Assembly: GCA_013368375.1 (NCBI GenBank)
Contig: JAACJP010000024.1
Span: forward strand, 248,001-312,000
DNA from: Tricholomella constricta
Lineage: Eukaryota; Basidiomycota; Agaricomycetes; Agaricales; Lyophyllaceae
DNA: 64,000 bases
Direction of reading: 5' to 3'
Positions 45,030 to 57,053 of the stretch are shown here, in pieces (position 1 is the stretch's first letter; each line of letters opens with the position of its first letter). The notes below the pieces were generated by a model. It searched no databases, was not told the origin of the DNA, and saw nothing but the letters and a program-made list of their open reading frames with translations. The position numbers and the translations under genes are program-made.

Positions 45030-46026
45030 TCACCCTGATCCCTCCTTGGACTCTTTATCGGCCAGCTTCTGCTCAAGCTTGTTGAACTCATCCAGAGAGA
45101 CCTCTTCTTCTTGGTCCAATATCTGTAAACGTCAGGTCAGCAGTGGGAATCAGAAAGAGCCTTCTTCATCAATGACCTGTTCTACACCTTTGACCTCAGG
45201 GATATAATGCATCATCATCCTTTCGATCCCAGATTTAAGCGTCACCGTGCTTGAAGAGCAGCCTCTGCAGCTACCCTTGAGCCTGACCCGGACCAACCCG
45301 TCTCCGTCCTGATCAAACCCTCGGTACTCGATGTCGCCGCCATCCTCCATGATGGCAGGACGCACCCGCGTCTCCAAAAGCTCCTTGATCATCGCGACAG
45401 TTTCGGAATCAGTGTCCAATATTTTCATATCCTGCGGTCCCGCATTTTCCCTGTCCTCTTCGCTTCGGAACAAAGGTTGGCCAGAGGAGAAGGACTCCAT
45501 CAGAATAGAGTATATTTCTGGCTTCATGACAGCCCAGTTGACTTCGGGGTCCTTCGAGACGGTGACAAAGTCAGGCCCGTAGAACACGCCGGTCACGCCC
45601 TCGACGCCCATGAGGCGTATAGCAAGCGGAGAGACGAGCGCGGAGCGGGTGTCGAGGAATTCCGCTGTTCCATCGCCCATCACCGGTACACCAGGAATAA
45701 ACTTCAAAGAGTCGTCATTGGGCGTCGTTTCCGTCTGGATGAACATGGACCGTGCTACAGATAGTGCGTTCTTCTAAGTCGAGCTCGTGAAATGATATGC
45801 ACGGGAAAGGATACCTACTAAGAGGAGGGTGCTCTCTAACGTGTAGAGCTGATCTCCGTAGTGTATGTGTGGAAGCCGTGGCGAAAATTGAAGCATGGCG
45901 GACGAGAGCGGGGGGAGAGCTTAAAATCCGTGAAGGTAAATTGAAGGCCGCAATACGCCTTGGCCTTAGTTTTTGAGGAATCCGTGCAATACTCCTCAGT
46001 GAAGAAGAAGCAACGGAAGACGACAT
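45030..46026 (-). CDS. NFU1: mitochondrial iron-sulfur scaffold/transfer protein NFU1
   Basis: Starts ATG 46026 (MSSSVASSSLRSIARIPQKL), an Arg/Ser-rich presequence typical of mitochondrial import. Exon 1 ends EHPPL; a donor GTAGGT joined to TAG-CACGG gives TRSMFIQTETTPNDDSLKFI (the stronger-looking GTATCC donor 5 nt on would break frame). The Nfu N-terminal domain continues IRLMGVEGVTGVFYGPDFVT. The C-terminal NifU domain has ELLETRVRPAIMEDGGDIEY and LKGSCRGCSSSTVTLKSGIE, with the CxxC that binds a 4Fe-4S cluster. The last intron opens GTCATT after GVEQ and joins ILDQEEEVSLDEFNKLEQKL; if unspliced, the frame ends VIDEEGSF. NFU1 delivers clusters to lipoate synthase and complex II. Call is firm. 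Confidence 0.92.
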
Positions 46027-47927
46027 GGTAGTTGAAAGCGAGTTGAGGCTTGGTTGTAGCACCGTGCAGAGTCAATGAGCAATGTCATCACGTGGAGGCT
46101 TATAAATTTGTGATCCGGCGGCGCAAGCGATCGTCGCCGATCAAGACTCGGCGCACTGCGGTAATTCGTTATGCGCCCAGCGGCTTTCTCTCCTCATGTG
46201 GCGTGGCTACGAATGTTCTTAAACCTCTCGGGGACCAACAGGGTCCAACTAGCGCGCTGCTACGCGTGGCGAACGTCGTCATGCAATCCTGGCAAAATTT
46301 TCTGTGTTCCGTAACAAGCAGCCAAAATTATGTTTCTGGCTATGGATAGTATGCGCTTCGCCCCATACGCAACTAGCACTGCATTTCGACCCCTTTCTCT
46401 GAGGATGTTGTGGATCTTGACGACGATCTTGCACGATTTCGAGTTTCAGAGGAGAGTGTCTCCAAGTTCGAATCTGAGCTCCGAACACGGTGCTGTGGAC
46501 GCTGGTTTCGAGGCGAACGACACCAATTGAATTTACCTTCAGTTGTAGGTGTGGATCCACCTTGCGCCTGACGCGCTTCGTCCGGCGTAAGGTAGTCAGC
46601 TAAGGTGATTCTATCTATAATTTCAGGCGACGCTTACACTGTGTTTCCGCCTCTTCATATTCTGCCTGCCTGTGGCCTGACCGACTACTTAGGAACGGGG
46701 AGACCCTTGCAGAGTCCGTTGAATTTTTTTGGTGCATCAATCAGCTCGAGGTGCTCGCAACTGTTTGATCCACGTCTCTGTTCAGTCTTGTGTGTGCGTC
46801 GAGGTGAGTATCTGACAGAGTGAGGTGGATGCAATACTCGAGGTATCACAGAAACAAGGCACTGCGCCACAGGTCACCCAAGTCGACATTGTCTTCCCTG
46901 GTCCGATCCTAGCATTGTAGGTCGATTGCTCCGACGACATTGACTGGACACCTGACAAGGTCGTTGCAAAACGAGAACGGGGCATGCGCAATTAACATAT
47001 CTTACGGGTGCTTGAGATGCTGGGGTCGCAGGGTCGGCATGCTCTTCAATTAAAGCCACGGGCGCCCGCGCGCCCAGAAATCCAGGACTTGGGGCACACT
47101 GCCGGGTTTGCCGGATGAATTATTTCAAAGGTTTTTGAAGCTGACTTGGATCGAAAACATAACTTGCCAGGGGCGGTCTTGCTCTGAACATCCGAGAGTA
47201 AATGTTCTATGGCCAGGCTTCAACGTTTCAACCGGCAGGAGTATCTTGTTGCTTCTACTATTACTTATACACCTTGCATGACACTGGTCAAGGCGGGGGC
47301 GGGATCACTGAAGATGGATGTCCGATGAATTGTTTGACGCTCAGATTGGCGACGGATCGAAATCCAGACAGCAGGGCTTGAAAGGTAGGCAAATTGTCGT
47401 TATGGATGTATCTCCACTCTGTGCCATGACCACAATAAGTTTCTCCGTCGAATCACGCCGCAGCAATGGTTCCTGGTTTTGAAACAAGTTCCCAGTCCAG
47501 TTTACTTAGCTTCTGCTGGTCGCTGACACGGTTAGCTGTCCCACCCGAGAAGATAAACGGCGAGGGGCCTAGGCTATTGTGGTGGAAGCCTCGCGACCGA
47601 TGGTGGTCATTGTTTCCACTGTCATATTTCGTATGGGTGGGAGAGGATATGCCATGATTTGAGCTATGCATCTGCATTGGATTACAATGTGCTTTGAGCT
47701 TTGGTTTTAGTCGAGCATGCCCTGGCCCGAATTTCGACGAAAGAGTTCGATCGTGAAATGCGGTCCGCTGTCCGGAGGCTAGGAAGCATTTCGCATTGAT
47801 TATCATTGTCGCAGGGTGCTACTTAAGGGAACCCACTGAATACCCCAACTACGTTGAACAGAACTTCCGATTCGCCATAGCTTCAAGGATATCGATTAGG
47901 AGCGTCACAAATGTTCACGCGTGACGG
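46027..47927. other. 1.9-kb region without a recognised gene
   Basis: Only short frames. Two weak hints: a plus-strand acidic stretch at about 46.40-46.57 kb (VVDLDDDLARFRVSEESVSK) and minus-strand exon-like pieces at 46.80-47.05 kb with a GTAAGA donor. Neither could be built into a convincing model nor matched to a family. The right edge must hold the ALG1 promoter. Confidence 0.4.
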
Positions 47928-50088
47928 ATGGCTCAGACCACGACGACCGACTTTGTGGATTCCTTGCCTGGCGTTGCCGTCATTCTCAGCCTCACATGGC
48001 TAGTGTTTTCGGTATGGAGCTTCCTTAAGCCCCGCAACCAGCATTCTCTGCGGTCCGTGGCGATCGTTGTCCTCGGAGACATCGGTCGCAGCCCGCGCAT
48101 GATGTACCATGCCCAGAGCTTCGCAGAAAACGGTTTTGTGACGGACATTATTGGTTATGGAGGTATTCCCTAAAATCATCACGATTTGTACATCCAAGGA
48201 CATCTTATTTCCTCGTAGGATCGAGACCCATCCCGGCGTTAGAACGGCTGCCGAAAGTGCAAATTCACCACCTCCCTGAACCACCCAAGCTCCTCAGGGT
48301 GTCACTCCCTTTCATTTTATTCGCACCAGTCAAAGTCGTCCATCAAGTCGCCTCCATACTTTTCGTACTGCTCGTCCAGATCGCCAAACCTCCGGAGTTC
48401 ATTCTTGTCCAGGTCCGGCGCGCGTCACCTATGTCTCATATCTTTCTATTCAATCCTTGAACTCGTACCTAGAATCCGCCTACTATTCCAACGCTTGCAC
48501 TCGTCTGGCTCGTGGGACGAATCCGCGGGAGCAAAGTCATTATCGACTGGCACAATCTGGGCTACAGCATACTGGCGCTGAAGCTTGGGAACAAGCATCC
48601 GTTCGTCAAGATAGCAACATGGTGGGGTTTCTTCTCCCGAGCTGCGAATCTTCACTACATGTATTTTGCGTCAGGTTTGAAGCAAGGTTCGGGAAGACGG
48701 CCTATGCGCATCTGTTCGTGACTTATGCAATGCGAGATTTTCTCGTAGAGAAATGGAATCTTCAGTGCGTCTATTTTCCAGCCGCGCATACCCACTCATG
48801 AAAGCATATCGCAGAGGTCGTAAAATAGTTCTTCATGATCGGCCTCCTCATCATTTTCACCGTTCCTCAGCTCAGGAAATCCACGAAGTACGTGTTCTTG
48901 AGGTTGTTCTTGTTCACGTCCCAGCTTATGACTCTAATGCGCTAGCTTTTCCTGAGACTGAAACCCTCCCTCGCTCTTCAAGCTTCCCTGCATGGCTTCC
49001 TGCCAGAATCATCCGCGCCATACTCTACACCCTTCACGCACATCGTTGCCGAACCAACGCCTGTAGCCCCTTCAGCGGCATCAAGGCGCAACAGTCTCGA
49101 ATACCGCGCTAAAATTACCTCGCCCAAAGCACCGCCTATCTCTGCCGCAGCGCCCACATACACGGAAGTACGTCTTCCCAGCCTGCGCCCTGACAGACCT
49201 GCGCTCGTCGTGTCGAGCACCTCGTGGACGCCCGACGAGGACTTTGGGATACTATTGGATGCGATGGAAATGTATGAGACTCGTGCGAAACAACTGGCTG
49301 GCCTGCATTGGAAGGCTGGGACCACCAAGGAGCAGCAGGATGAGGTTCAAGTACTGCCGAAACTGCTCGTCATCATTACTGGGAAGGGGCCACTTCGGGA
49401 GAAGTATATGGACGAGGTGGCTAAGCTACAGGAGGATTGGGACTGGGTGCGATGCGTGAGTCTTTGGTTGGAGGCGGAGGATTATCCGATCTTGTTGGGT
49501 ACGTATACATGCGAGGATCGTTGGGCTTGGTGATGGAACCTAGTTTCTGATTTGATCCACAGGTTCAGCAGATTTGGGAGTATGTCTGCATTCGAGTTCA
49601 TCGGCGCTTGACCTGCCTATGAAAGTCGTCGATATGTTCGGGTGCGGGCTGCCTGTGTGTGCTTTAGACTTTGCATGGTACGCTCTCTGTTTTTTTTATC
49701 GTGAATGCTTGGGTGCAAATACTCAGATTTCTGCGTCAGCTTGCAAGAACTCGTCAAAGATGGTGCGAATGGCCGAGTATTCAAGAATTCGTCCCAGTTA
49801 GCAGCACAATTCGTGGTAGGGGACACTGTTTCGGCATTCCTCAAATTCGGGTACTAATTCCTGCCCGTTGATTATTAGGACTTACTCACTGGCTTCCCGG
49901 GCACGCCTCACCTCGATGAGCTCCGAGCGTCGCTTGCGCGAACGTCCCAGTCATCTTCAACACCCACACACATCCACACACCTCGCGAGTCTGTAGAACC
50001 TGGAGACGGGGATTGGCGGTGGGGAACGTGGGAGGAGAATTGGGCTCGCACTGTCAGGCCACTGATATTGAGCGATTTGGAACGATGA
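47928..50088 (+). CDS. ALG1: ALG1 beta-1,4-mannosyltransferase (GT33)
   Basis: Starts ATG 47928 ([20 protein letters not shown]) with an N-terminal membrane helix ([20 protein letters not shown]). ALG1 adds the first mannose from GDP-mannose to GlcNAc2-PP-dolichol on the cytosolic ER face, for N-glycan assembly. Marks: [147 protein letters not shown] and [17 protein letters not shown], then a C-terminal helix ending [11 protein letters not shown] second membrane patch lies near residue 100. At least eight introns. The order of blocks is complete, so the gene appears functional. Confidence 0.93.
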
Positions 50089-50233
50089 GGCGTAGTTCGT
50101 TTCGCTGTAATTTATATTATTTGATCCATCACAAAAAAAACAGCATGAACATCTAATTCCGCATGAATTCTATAACAGACAGCAAGGAATAAAAAATACG
50201 AATGTGACATACATACATCTGGACATATCTCGC

Positions 50234-51312
50234 CTAGGCACTATTCGCCGTAGCCGCGAATGACATCGTCTCAATCCTGCCCCGTCCTTTGCATTCTTTC
50301 TGCAAAATCTCGTTGATGACACGAAATTGTCCTGGGTCAATCAACATGATCTGGTAAAAGCATTAAGATACAGTAATGAGAGGTGAAGATGACAAACACG
50401 TACAACTTCCCACTCCTCCTGGCCGGTCTCGTCGTCTTCAATCTTCTCCGCCCCTTCAGTAATCTTCTCCCGAAGGCGTTTGCTATCGGCGGTAGGCATC
50501 GAGACGCGGACACGCATCCTGGCCCGTTGTATTGGCAGATTGGAATCGGATTGCAGGGCTTTGATGCATTCGGAAACCTTTACAGCGTCATTTTAAGTGG
50601 ATATCTCGAGCTCGCTTGAATGTGATGATCTTACCTGGCTCTTCGCAGTCTTGTTCTGCTTCACACTGAATCCAGCTTCCGCCATGGCTTTCTCGATCAT
50701 GCCGACGGGATACGGCCGTTGGGTCTCAGGGTCGACGCACTTTTCTGCTACGAGAGTCGCGATCTCTTTGCGCAACGCCGTGAGATCATGATCGCGCTCC
50801 TTCTCTCCGACTTGGACTTCTCCTTTCTTCAGAATCTGAAAAAAAATGTCGTCATATGAGGAAGGGTTAGTCATCGGGTGAATGGCGGACCTCTTTGACG
50901 ACATTTGGGACGTCGGTGGTGCCGAATGCTTTCTGGAGGTCTCCTGACTTGGCAACCTCGCCTTTTGAGACGTTTACGAAGACGTTGCTGATCTGCAGCA
51001 CGTCATCTAGATTTGTTTCGCTAATAAAGTGTCATCAGTTGTGCGAGATGGCCTTGCAAGAAAGACGGGCTTACACTCCAGTTCTCCATTCCTGGACCTT
51101 ATTCTTGTAGCATGCAACCTGTAGCCAAATCAGTTCCCCGTTGAGCATTGGCGGCGCGACGAACGAACCTCGAATCGTTTTCCGCCTTTTCTCAATCGCA
51201 CGACAGACACGTTCGTCAATCTGCAAGCCTACCTGTCAGAAATATCGAGGTTCACAAGAACGTATCGAGAGACTTACTTTATCTGATTGGAGGGCTGCTG
51301 AATTTTCGACAT
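50234..51312 (-). CDS. SDO1: ribosome maturation protein SBDS/Sdo1
   Basis: Starts ATG 51312 (MSKIQQPSNQIK) and splices to LTNVSVVRL, KGGKRFEVACYKNKVQEW, then ETNLDDVLQISNVFVNVSKG and GTTDVPNVVKEILKKGEVQV. The FYSH N-terminal domain is followed by the helical domain (LTALRKEIATLVAEKCVDPE, RPYPVGMIEKAMAEAGFSVK) and the C-terminal ferredoxin-like domain (ALQSDSNLPIQRARMRVRVS, LIDPGQFRVINEILQKECKG). Stop TAG 50236-50234. Sdo1 works with the GTPase Efl1 to evict Tif6/eIF6 from nascent 60S subunits in the cytoplasm. Divergent from the BAR-SH3 gene with 183 bp between starts. Full length and conserved. Confidence 0.94.
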
Positions 51313-51495
51313 GGCGAAAGTAAGAGTTCAAGGGTAGTCACAATCTGACTTCGTCATAATTTACTGATCTCCGGAGCCGTGGGGCCGCCAAGGGACCGCC
51401 CGTGAGCCGTGTGAACATCAGTTCACCCTGTTTCATACAAACTTTACTACTGCGCGCAACACTCTCACCAGTGTAGGATCCCATACGCGGCGAAC

Positions 51496-53288
51496 ATGAA
51501 GGGCATCGGGAAGGCAATCAAACGGTATGAGTTTATTTGTCGCGAAGCGTGGATGAAGTTAATATGTTACCCTCTTCAGCACGCCGTTCGCGGTGACAAG
51601 CAGGATTGGGATGTCCAAAAGTGAGACCGAAGATCTATTCGTGATGCGCAGACGTTGACGAACCTATCTGCTCCGCTTCTCATTTGAAATTGTGTCTATT
51701 CGTTGCCCGGCGATGCAGAATCCAACGATCCCGAATTCGATGATTATCAACGCAACTTCACGAACCTAGAGGGCGGTGCGGAGAAGCTGTTGAAGCACAC
51801 CAAGGCGTTCACAGAAGCAGTCACTCGTGAGTAGTACCGATCCTGATTATCAGGCCTACTAACGTGTCTTATGCGCCCTCCGCCGATCTAACCGTTACCA
51901 GTCCTCTTCACATCAGGCGCAAATTACGCGGCCCATTCTGTAACCATCTTCCAACCCATGGCCGGCGAACATGATCTTATTGGAAAGCACCCTGATGCTG
52001 GCCACACCATCCGGAATGTCACGAAGTATGAGGCGGCGATGGAGGAGATGAGGTCACTGGTTGCGCCCGAGTTGGAACTGATCGAGAGCAGGATTATGGG
52101 ACCGCTGAAGGAGCTGCAGACTACAATGAAACTCATTCGGAAGACGATCACGAAGAGGGAACATAAGGTACTTCATCTCTGCATTTCAGAGTAAATTTCT
52201 AATGGATTAAAATATTATGGGTCATAGCTTGTAGATTACGACCGGTTCAATAACTCGTTGACGAAATTGAGAGACAAGAAGGAGAAGTCTCTGAGCGACG
52301 AAAAGAATCTATTCAAGGTGCGTCGGAAAAATATTGGAGGTGCATGCACATCTCACGCAGCATCTCAGTTGGAACAAGATTTCGAGCAAGCGACCAATGA
52401 ATATGAATATATCAACACTGCTCTGAAGCAAGACCTCCCGCGATTCATGACCCTCTCAACACAATTTATAGATCCCCTTTTCAATTCGCTTTTCTACATG
52501 CAGTGCGTGTATCATTTACTCTGCTTCGAGTTTGGGGGGGCTGAGTCGTCCTCCCATAGATTGAACATATACTATCTCATCCTTGAAAAGATGAACGCTT
52601 TCGCGGACGAGGGCAAGTACGACATTACGAACGTGCCTGGGGCGCAGATTCAGCAAGACTATGAGAACAAACGCTCAGACGCCTGGGAAGTGATCGAGAG
52701 TCTCAACATCATCAAGAGAATTATCTCTGTTTGTACGTATCACTTGCACATCTTAACACTCACACCGCTCACCGAACGATAGCCAAGCTAGTACAAGCGA
52801 CCCGCAGTCAAAATAACCTAGGAACAGGCGGCGTAAACCGTTCTCCTTCGACAGGCTCTGTTTCGCGTGCCACTCCACCCTCCGCACCTTCCTTCAAGAA
52901 GGCACCTCCGCCACCCCCGGGTGCTGCCACATCCCGTGCGCCACCTCCACCATATACCCCATCCTCCAGTGGAAGCAGCGCAGCCGCAGTCGCAGCTACG
53001 AAGAGAGCGCCCCCTCCCCCGCCACCGCTGAAGCCGAAGCCAAAGATTGTTCCTCAAGTGCAATATGTAATCGCACTCTACGACTTTGCCGCCCAGGTCA
53101 GCCTTCCCTTGTGGGCACCTTCACTGTTTCTTTCTGACACTCTATCTCAGGCTGACGGGGACCTTTCGTTCAACACCGGCGATCGAATAGAGGTCGTTGA
53201 GAGGACTGGGAACACTGAGGACTGGTGGACGGGACGGGTGAATGGGCAGCAGGGCGTTTTCCCGGGCAATTATGTCCAGGACGCTTGA
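51496..53288 (+). CDS. amphiphysin-like BAR-SH3 protein (Rvs167/Hob1)
   Basis: Starts ATG 51496 (MKGIGKAIKR spliced to TPFAVTSRIGMSK and KSNDPEFDDYQRNF). The BAR domain covers about residues 1-240: FTNLEGGAEKLLKHTKAFTE, AHSVTIFQPMAGEHDLIGKH, LELIESRIMGPLKELQTTMK, HKLVDYDRFNNSLTKLRDKK and QLNIYYLILEKMNAFADEGK. A Pro/Ser-rich linker follows, with poly-Pro runs (KKAPPPPPGAATSRAPPPPY), and the C-terminal SH3 domain: QYVIALYDFAAQADGDLSFN, TGDRIEVVERTGNTEDWWTG and GVFPGNYVQDA. Rvs167-type proteins bend membrane at endocytic sites and bind actin regulators through SH3; the poly-Pro linker may bind that SH3 or profilin. Architecture is diagnostic. Confidence 0.94.
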
Positions 53289-53690
53289 AAGTACATGATG
53301 CAGATGTACGTATCTATGTAATTGGGATGAAGGGACGCTCTTTCCACTGTATATTCTTATGAATCGCTCGGCGATACATGGCCGCTGTGAGGCAGTTTTC
53401 AAGTATTTATGGCGTTTGTGGGCTTATTTATACCTGTATCGAGGCCGGCATCTCTTCAGGATCTCACTCGGGGACTGAATACAAACCGTCAGTAGCTATT
53501 CCAACAGCACAACGCGAAAACTCTGGCTGATCTCGAATCTATTTTGATATAAAAGCTCCTGGCCATGGATTTACAAAGACAAAGATGAGGGTATGCGATG
53601 AACGATGCTGGAGGATGCTAGGTGGATAAGTATTACAGACAAGACGAGGATGAGCTCAGAAGGCAGGAGCGTCGTTATAGAAAGGGTCGT

Positions 53691-55075
53691 CTAGTTGCGG
53701 CTGCCTGGGAACCTGCGGCCACGGCCGCCATTGCGTCCTCCTCCACGACCGCCCCTGCCTCCACCCTAAGAGAGACGTTGTCAGGATGAGGTGATGGATT
53801 GAGATACTGGACCACGTACGGTCTGGTTGCCACCAGCGCCAGCTGCACCTCCAGCAGCGGCACCTCCAGCAGCGGCACCTCCAGCAGCGGCATCACCAGC
53901 AGCGGCGTCACCAGCAGCGGCACCACCATCGGCTGCGCCGGCACCAGCAGCGGCACCGCCGTCAGCAGCACCGTTATTGCCACCGGCAGCAGCAGCACCC
54001 GAAGTGAACTGGAAAGAGATAGCGAGGCGGGTCAGCTTTTAATCATCGGCGAAGGATGGCAGGTGTATTTACGTAGACACAGTCATCGAGAGAACCGTGC
54101 TGAGCTACGGGGACAATGGCGGGCTGATGGTTGGACGCTGCGTTGATCGAGCAGAGCCTATAAGCACCGGCCGGGAGGCCGTTCGTGACATCAGCGGTGA
54201 GGACGCCACCGGCGGCAACGGCGTTCAGACCCTGCAAGTCATAATTTAGCCGTATGTCGCAGCAGAAGAGGTGTTATGATGTTACCTTGAAGAACGCGAA
54301 CTTCTTGGGGTCAGTGGGCGTTGTCTGGTCCAGCGCCGTGAGCTCCTCAACGACGACGTGCGAGTGGCCGATGATGATGCCCTGGCCGTTCAGCTGCTGG
54401 GGTGCAGCAAAGTAGTTGGACTGGGCGTTGACGAAGTTGCCGGTCTGGAGGTTTTTGATCGCCATGCTGATGGTGAACTGCTGGTCGGCACCTACGTTGC
54501 CGCCGTTCTTGGGGAAGGTGAACTTGGACGAGGGCATCCTGTCGACGGAGGGGATGGCGCCAATGGGAGCGGGGTTGCATGATCCCGTGGTGATCTGTTT
54601 GCCGTCCGTAATGGGGAGATCGGGGACGGTAAGACAGAAGTTGATGAAGTTGTTCGTTGATGTCAGCGATTCAACTTGACCTGGTGGGAGCGCGGTATTA
54701 GGGACTGGCGCTAATTATATAAACGTCGTGCACTAACCAGCAGCGGGAACATCCTGTCCGTTATTAGCAAATCCCTTAGCAATCACTTTGGGATCCAGCG
54801 CTGATGGCCAGGTTAATGTCACGGTTTCCTTGGGAAAAAATGATGGACCCACTGAGTGATGTCTGAGGGTCGCCGCCAGCACCGGCACCGGCACCAGCAC
54901 CAGCTCCTGTACCAGCACCAGCACCAGCATCCCCTGCATTATTGCCTCCGTTTCTGTTGCCTCCTTGCCTTTGCCTGCCGCCGTTTTGACGGGCGGCCAA
55001 GTTCGGGACGCTGACGGCAGCAGCTTGGGAGAGAAGGGGAAGGAGAACAAGAAGAGTTGCTACAGAGAACCTCAT
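53691..55075 (-). CDS. conserved basidiomycete secreted protein with Ala/Gly repeats and RGG-like tail
   Basis: Starts ATG 55075 with a signal peptide (MRFSVATLLVLLPLLSQAAA). A Gly/Asn/Ala-rich spacer (GAGAGTGAGAGAGAGAGG) follows, then the conserved domain: QTSLTLDPKVIAKGFANNGQ, ESLTSTNNFINFCLTVPDLP, MPSSKFTFPKNGGNVGADQQ, FAAPQQLNGQGIIIGHSHVV, FAFFKGLNAVAAGGVLTADV and LPAGAYRLCSINAASNHQPA. This family is widespread in Agaricomycetes and, as I recall, some entries are mislabelled ribosomal protein S17; the sequence is not ribosomal. After VAQHGSLDDCVY the C-terminus is AAAGG-type repeats and a last exon reading GGGRGGRGGGRNGGRGRRFP, ending GSRN. Function unknown. An RGG-rich tail on a secreted protein is odd. 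Confidence 0.87.
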
Positions 55076-55560
55076 GGCGTTGGAAAGATCGAGAACGTGA
55101 CTTCACTGAAGCCTATAGAAAGAACGTGTGGTTGGGCAGGAACTGCAAGCTGACGCACGTCTGCAGCGATAGTAATTGAGCATTGGAAAACATATTCAGT
55201 GGGCCGCAACTTACAAGGATGTGATAGCCAGGCAGCGCGGCTGCGAATAGACAAAAAAAAAGAAAGAAGGGAAGGGTGAGGGAACGAAGAAAGACGGTTG
55301 CAATCATCGCTCCATCGCTTTATAACGGGCAGATCCAACGCTGCCAAAGAGGCACAAATCGGCATGACCGGATGGTTGCTACGGGAACATGAGTACCGGT
55401 CCACCGTTTCTTCGAGAATACAGATATCTCTGCAATCTGGTGACCAATTGGAGACATGCCTCGCGCGCCGGGATCTGTTGGTTGTCGTTGTACATCCAAT
55501 AGAATCATCAATCCAGATGTGACAGTTGGGTGTTGGATTCAGAGAAGAGGTGACCGCATA

Positions 55561-55927
55561 TCAGTAAACCAGACTACGGGATCGTTGTAGGTGGAGGTGG
55601 AGGGACAATGCCTTGGCAGCCTGATCGAGCATTTCCTCCGAGACTTTGATGGAAAAGACGGTCACTTGGCAAGCGCGTTTGCGGACACCGTGGGGCTCAA
55701 ATGGCTCGCCGAGTATGGCAGTGAGCACAGCGTTGAGGAAGTCTGTCATTCCTCTGATGCGCGTGGGCTGGCAGTTAAATGCCAGCATACTCTGGGCAGT
55801 TGCAAACTTGCAGGCTTCCGTAGGGCTCAGGTTGAGGATGGCAAAATGATCCCCCGGCCCCTGCGAGCCGCATCAGTAGGCATCAGTCCCCTGTTGCTAT
55901 ACTTTCAACGACCTGAGTCTTGGACAT
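55561..55927 (-). CDS. hypothetical protein, about 100 residues
   Basis: A 15-nt first exon (MSKTQ, 55927-55913) splices (GTCGTT...GCAG) to a second exon reading GPGDHFAILNLSPTEACKFA, TAQSMLAFNCQPTRIRGMTD, FLNAVLTAILGEPFEPHGVR and KRACQVTVFSIKVSEEMLDQ, ending SLVY and TGA 55563-55561. The splice removes two in-frame stops, which supports the model. No family recognised. The opposite strand is also open for 127 codons (55591-55974), so coding strand is not certain. Confidence 0.45.
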
Positions 55928-56312
55928 TCTCGTCCACTGTAACGGAAAAACTTGGCCGTCAAATCTGCGGATGATAGACGTTGTGATAGTGATATGGCTA
56001 ATAATACTTGTGCGCCCTATTGAAACACTGAAAGATGAGAGAGGCTATGTCGAGGCCGGCGGGTGTTGGGACAGATGGTTTCTATAAAAGGCTTGCTCGA
56101 CGTGGTGAATGATTGACGGGGACGCCGCTGACGATGAACTGGTATGTGCCCTGGAAACGTGGTGCAGCCGCCAATCACACAATGAACGAGGGAAACCGAT
56201 CATTCACAGCGGTGTTGATAAGATAAGATCCGAGGCACAGGCCAGCGCGACGGACCGTTGTGTGGGTCCAACTCGAGAGCGACAGCATATAAAAAAAGTA
56301 TACACCAGTCCT
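55928..56312. other. intergenic region
   Basis: About 385 bp between the small hypothetical gene and the SAP30-like gene. It holds a TATAAAAG on the plus strand at about 56083, with no plus-strand gene recognised downstream of it. Confidence 0.4.
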
Positions 56313-57053
56313 TCAACATTTCAGTCTTCCCCCCTTCGCCTTCTCCACCGCGCACATAAACGACGCCAATGTGTCGACCTCTTCCCTCCCACTGATTGAC
56401 GGCAATTCCCTGAAATGCCTTTCCACCACTCCAGCTAGAACGAGATGGAGCTCCTCAATGTCCGCCAATATTGGTGTACGACTGCGTGTCTCCTCCAACA
56501 ACCGCGAGCTCCTTCGTCGACTCTGCTCCTTCGGGTCTCGACGGGGCCTGTTTGCAGGCGTCAAAAGAGGTGGGCTGGGTTCATGGGTGGGTTGTCGATA
56601 TGGGTGTTCGAGCGAAGAGGGTGGGGCCGGGTCTTCCGCCGTCATAGGCGAAGGGTACACATGGGGTACAATATCGTATTGCATTAGATACCGATAGAGC
56701 ACGGGTGTGGGCATCTTGACGAAATCCACCTATTTCAGTATGGGCAGTGTCAGCTGCGTGTTTACCGCGTCAACTCGACTGAGGCGACTCGGACGCACCA
56801 GTGAGGCCTTCTGCTCGGAGTTTGTTCCATCTCGTCTCGGGTTCGATGTGGAAGCGGTTGTGATGGGTTCAACCCTCTTCCTCTTTCCCCTCGGTTCTCC
56901 GTCGGCCTTGTCCGCAGCGTGTCTCTTGACCCCTGCTATGCTGCCGGAGGCCACTGGGGGGCCGAAGTACGACGCGTCGTCGTTGGGTTTTCTGCGTGCT
57001 TGGGGGCGCGAACGCGAGCCAGAGGCTGAGGGCTGTGGTGCTGAGGTGGACAT
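56313..57053 (-). CDS. SAP30: SAP30-like subunit of the Sin3 histone deacetylase complex
   Basis: Starts ATG 57053 (MSTSAPQPSASGSRSRPQAR). The first 85 residues are basic and Ser-rich (GEPRGKRKRVEPITTAS). A 69-nt intron (56798-56730, GTGCGT...ATAG) removes an in-frame TAG and joins EQKASL to VDFVKMPTPVLYRYLMQYDI, the Sin3-binding region typical of SAP30. A Pro/Arg-rich linker and helices follow (ILADIEELHLVLAGVVERHF). SAP30 bridges Sin3 and the Rpd3-type deacetylase in the nucleus. A shorter 36-nt intron using a GTAAAC donor would also remove the stop; the longer one has the better donor. Divergent from ARO2 with 312 bp between starts. Confidence 0.8.

Noticed and set aside
55591..55974. Plus-strand 127-codon ORF
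   Set aside because: The minus-strand model has a splice that removes stops and a sensible start; the plus ORF has no recognised features, although strand remains uncertain.
56730..56732. In-frame TAG in the SAP30-like gene as a nonsense mutation
   Set aside because: A well-formed 69-nt intron removes it and restores the conserved Sin3-binding block.
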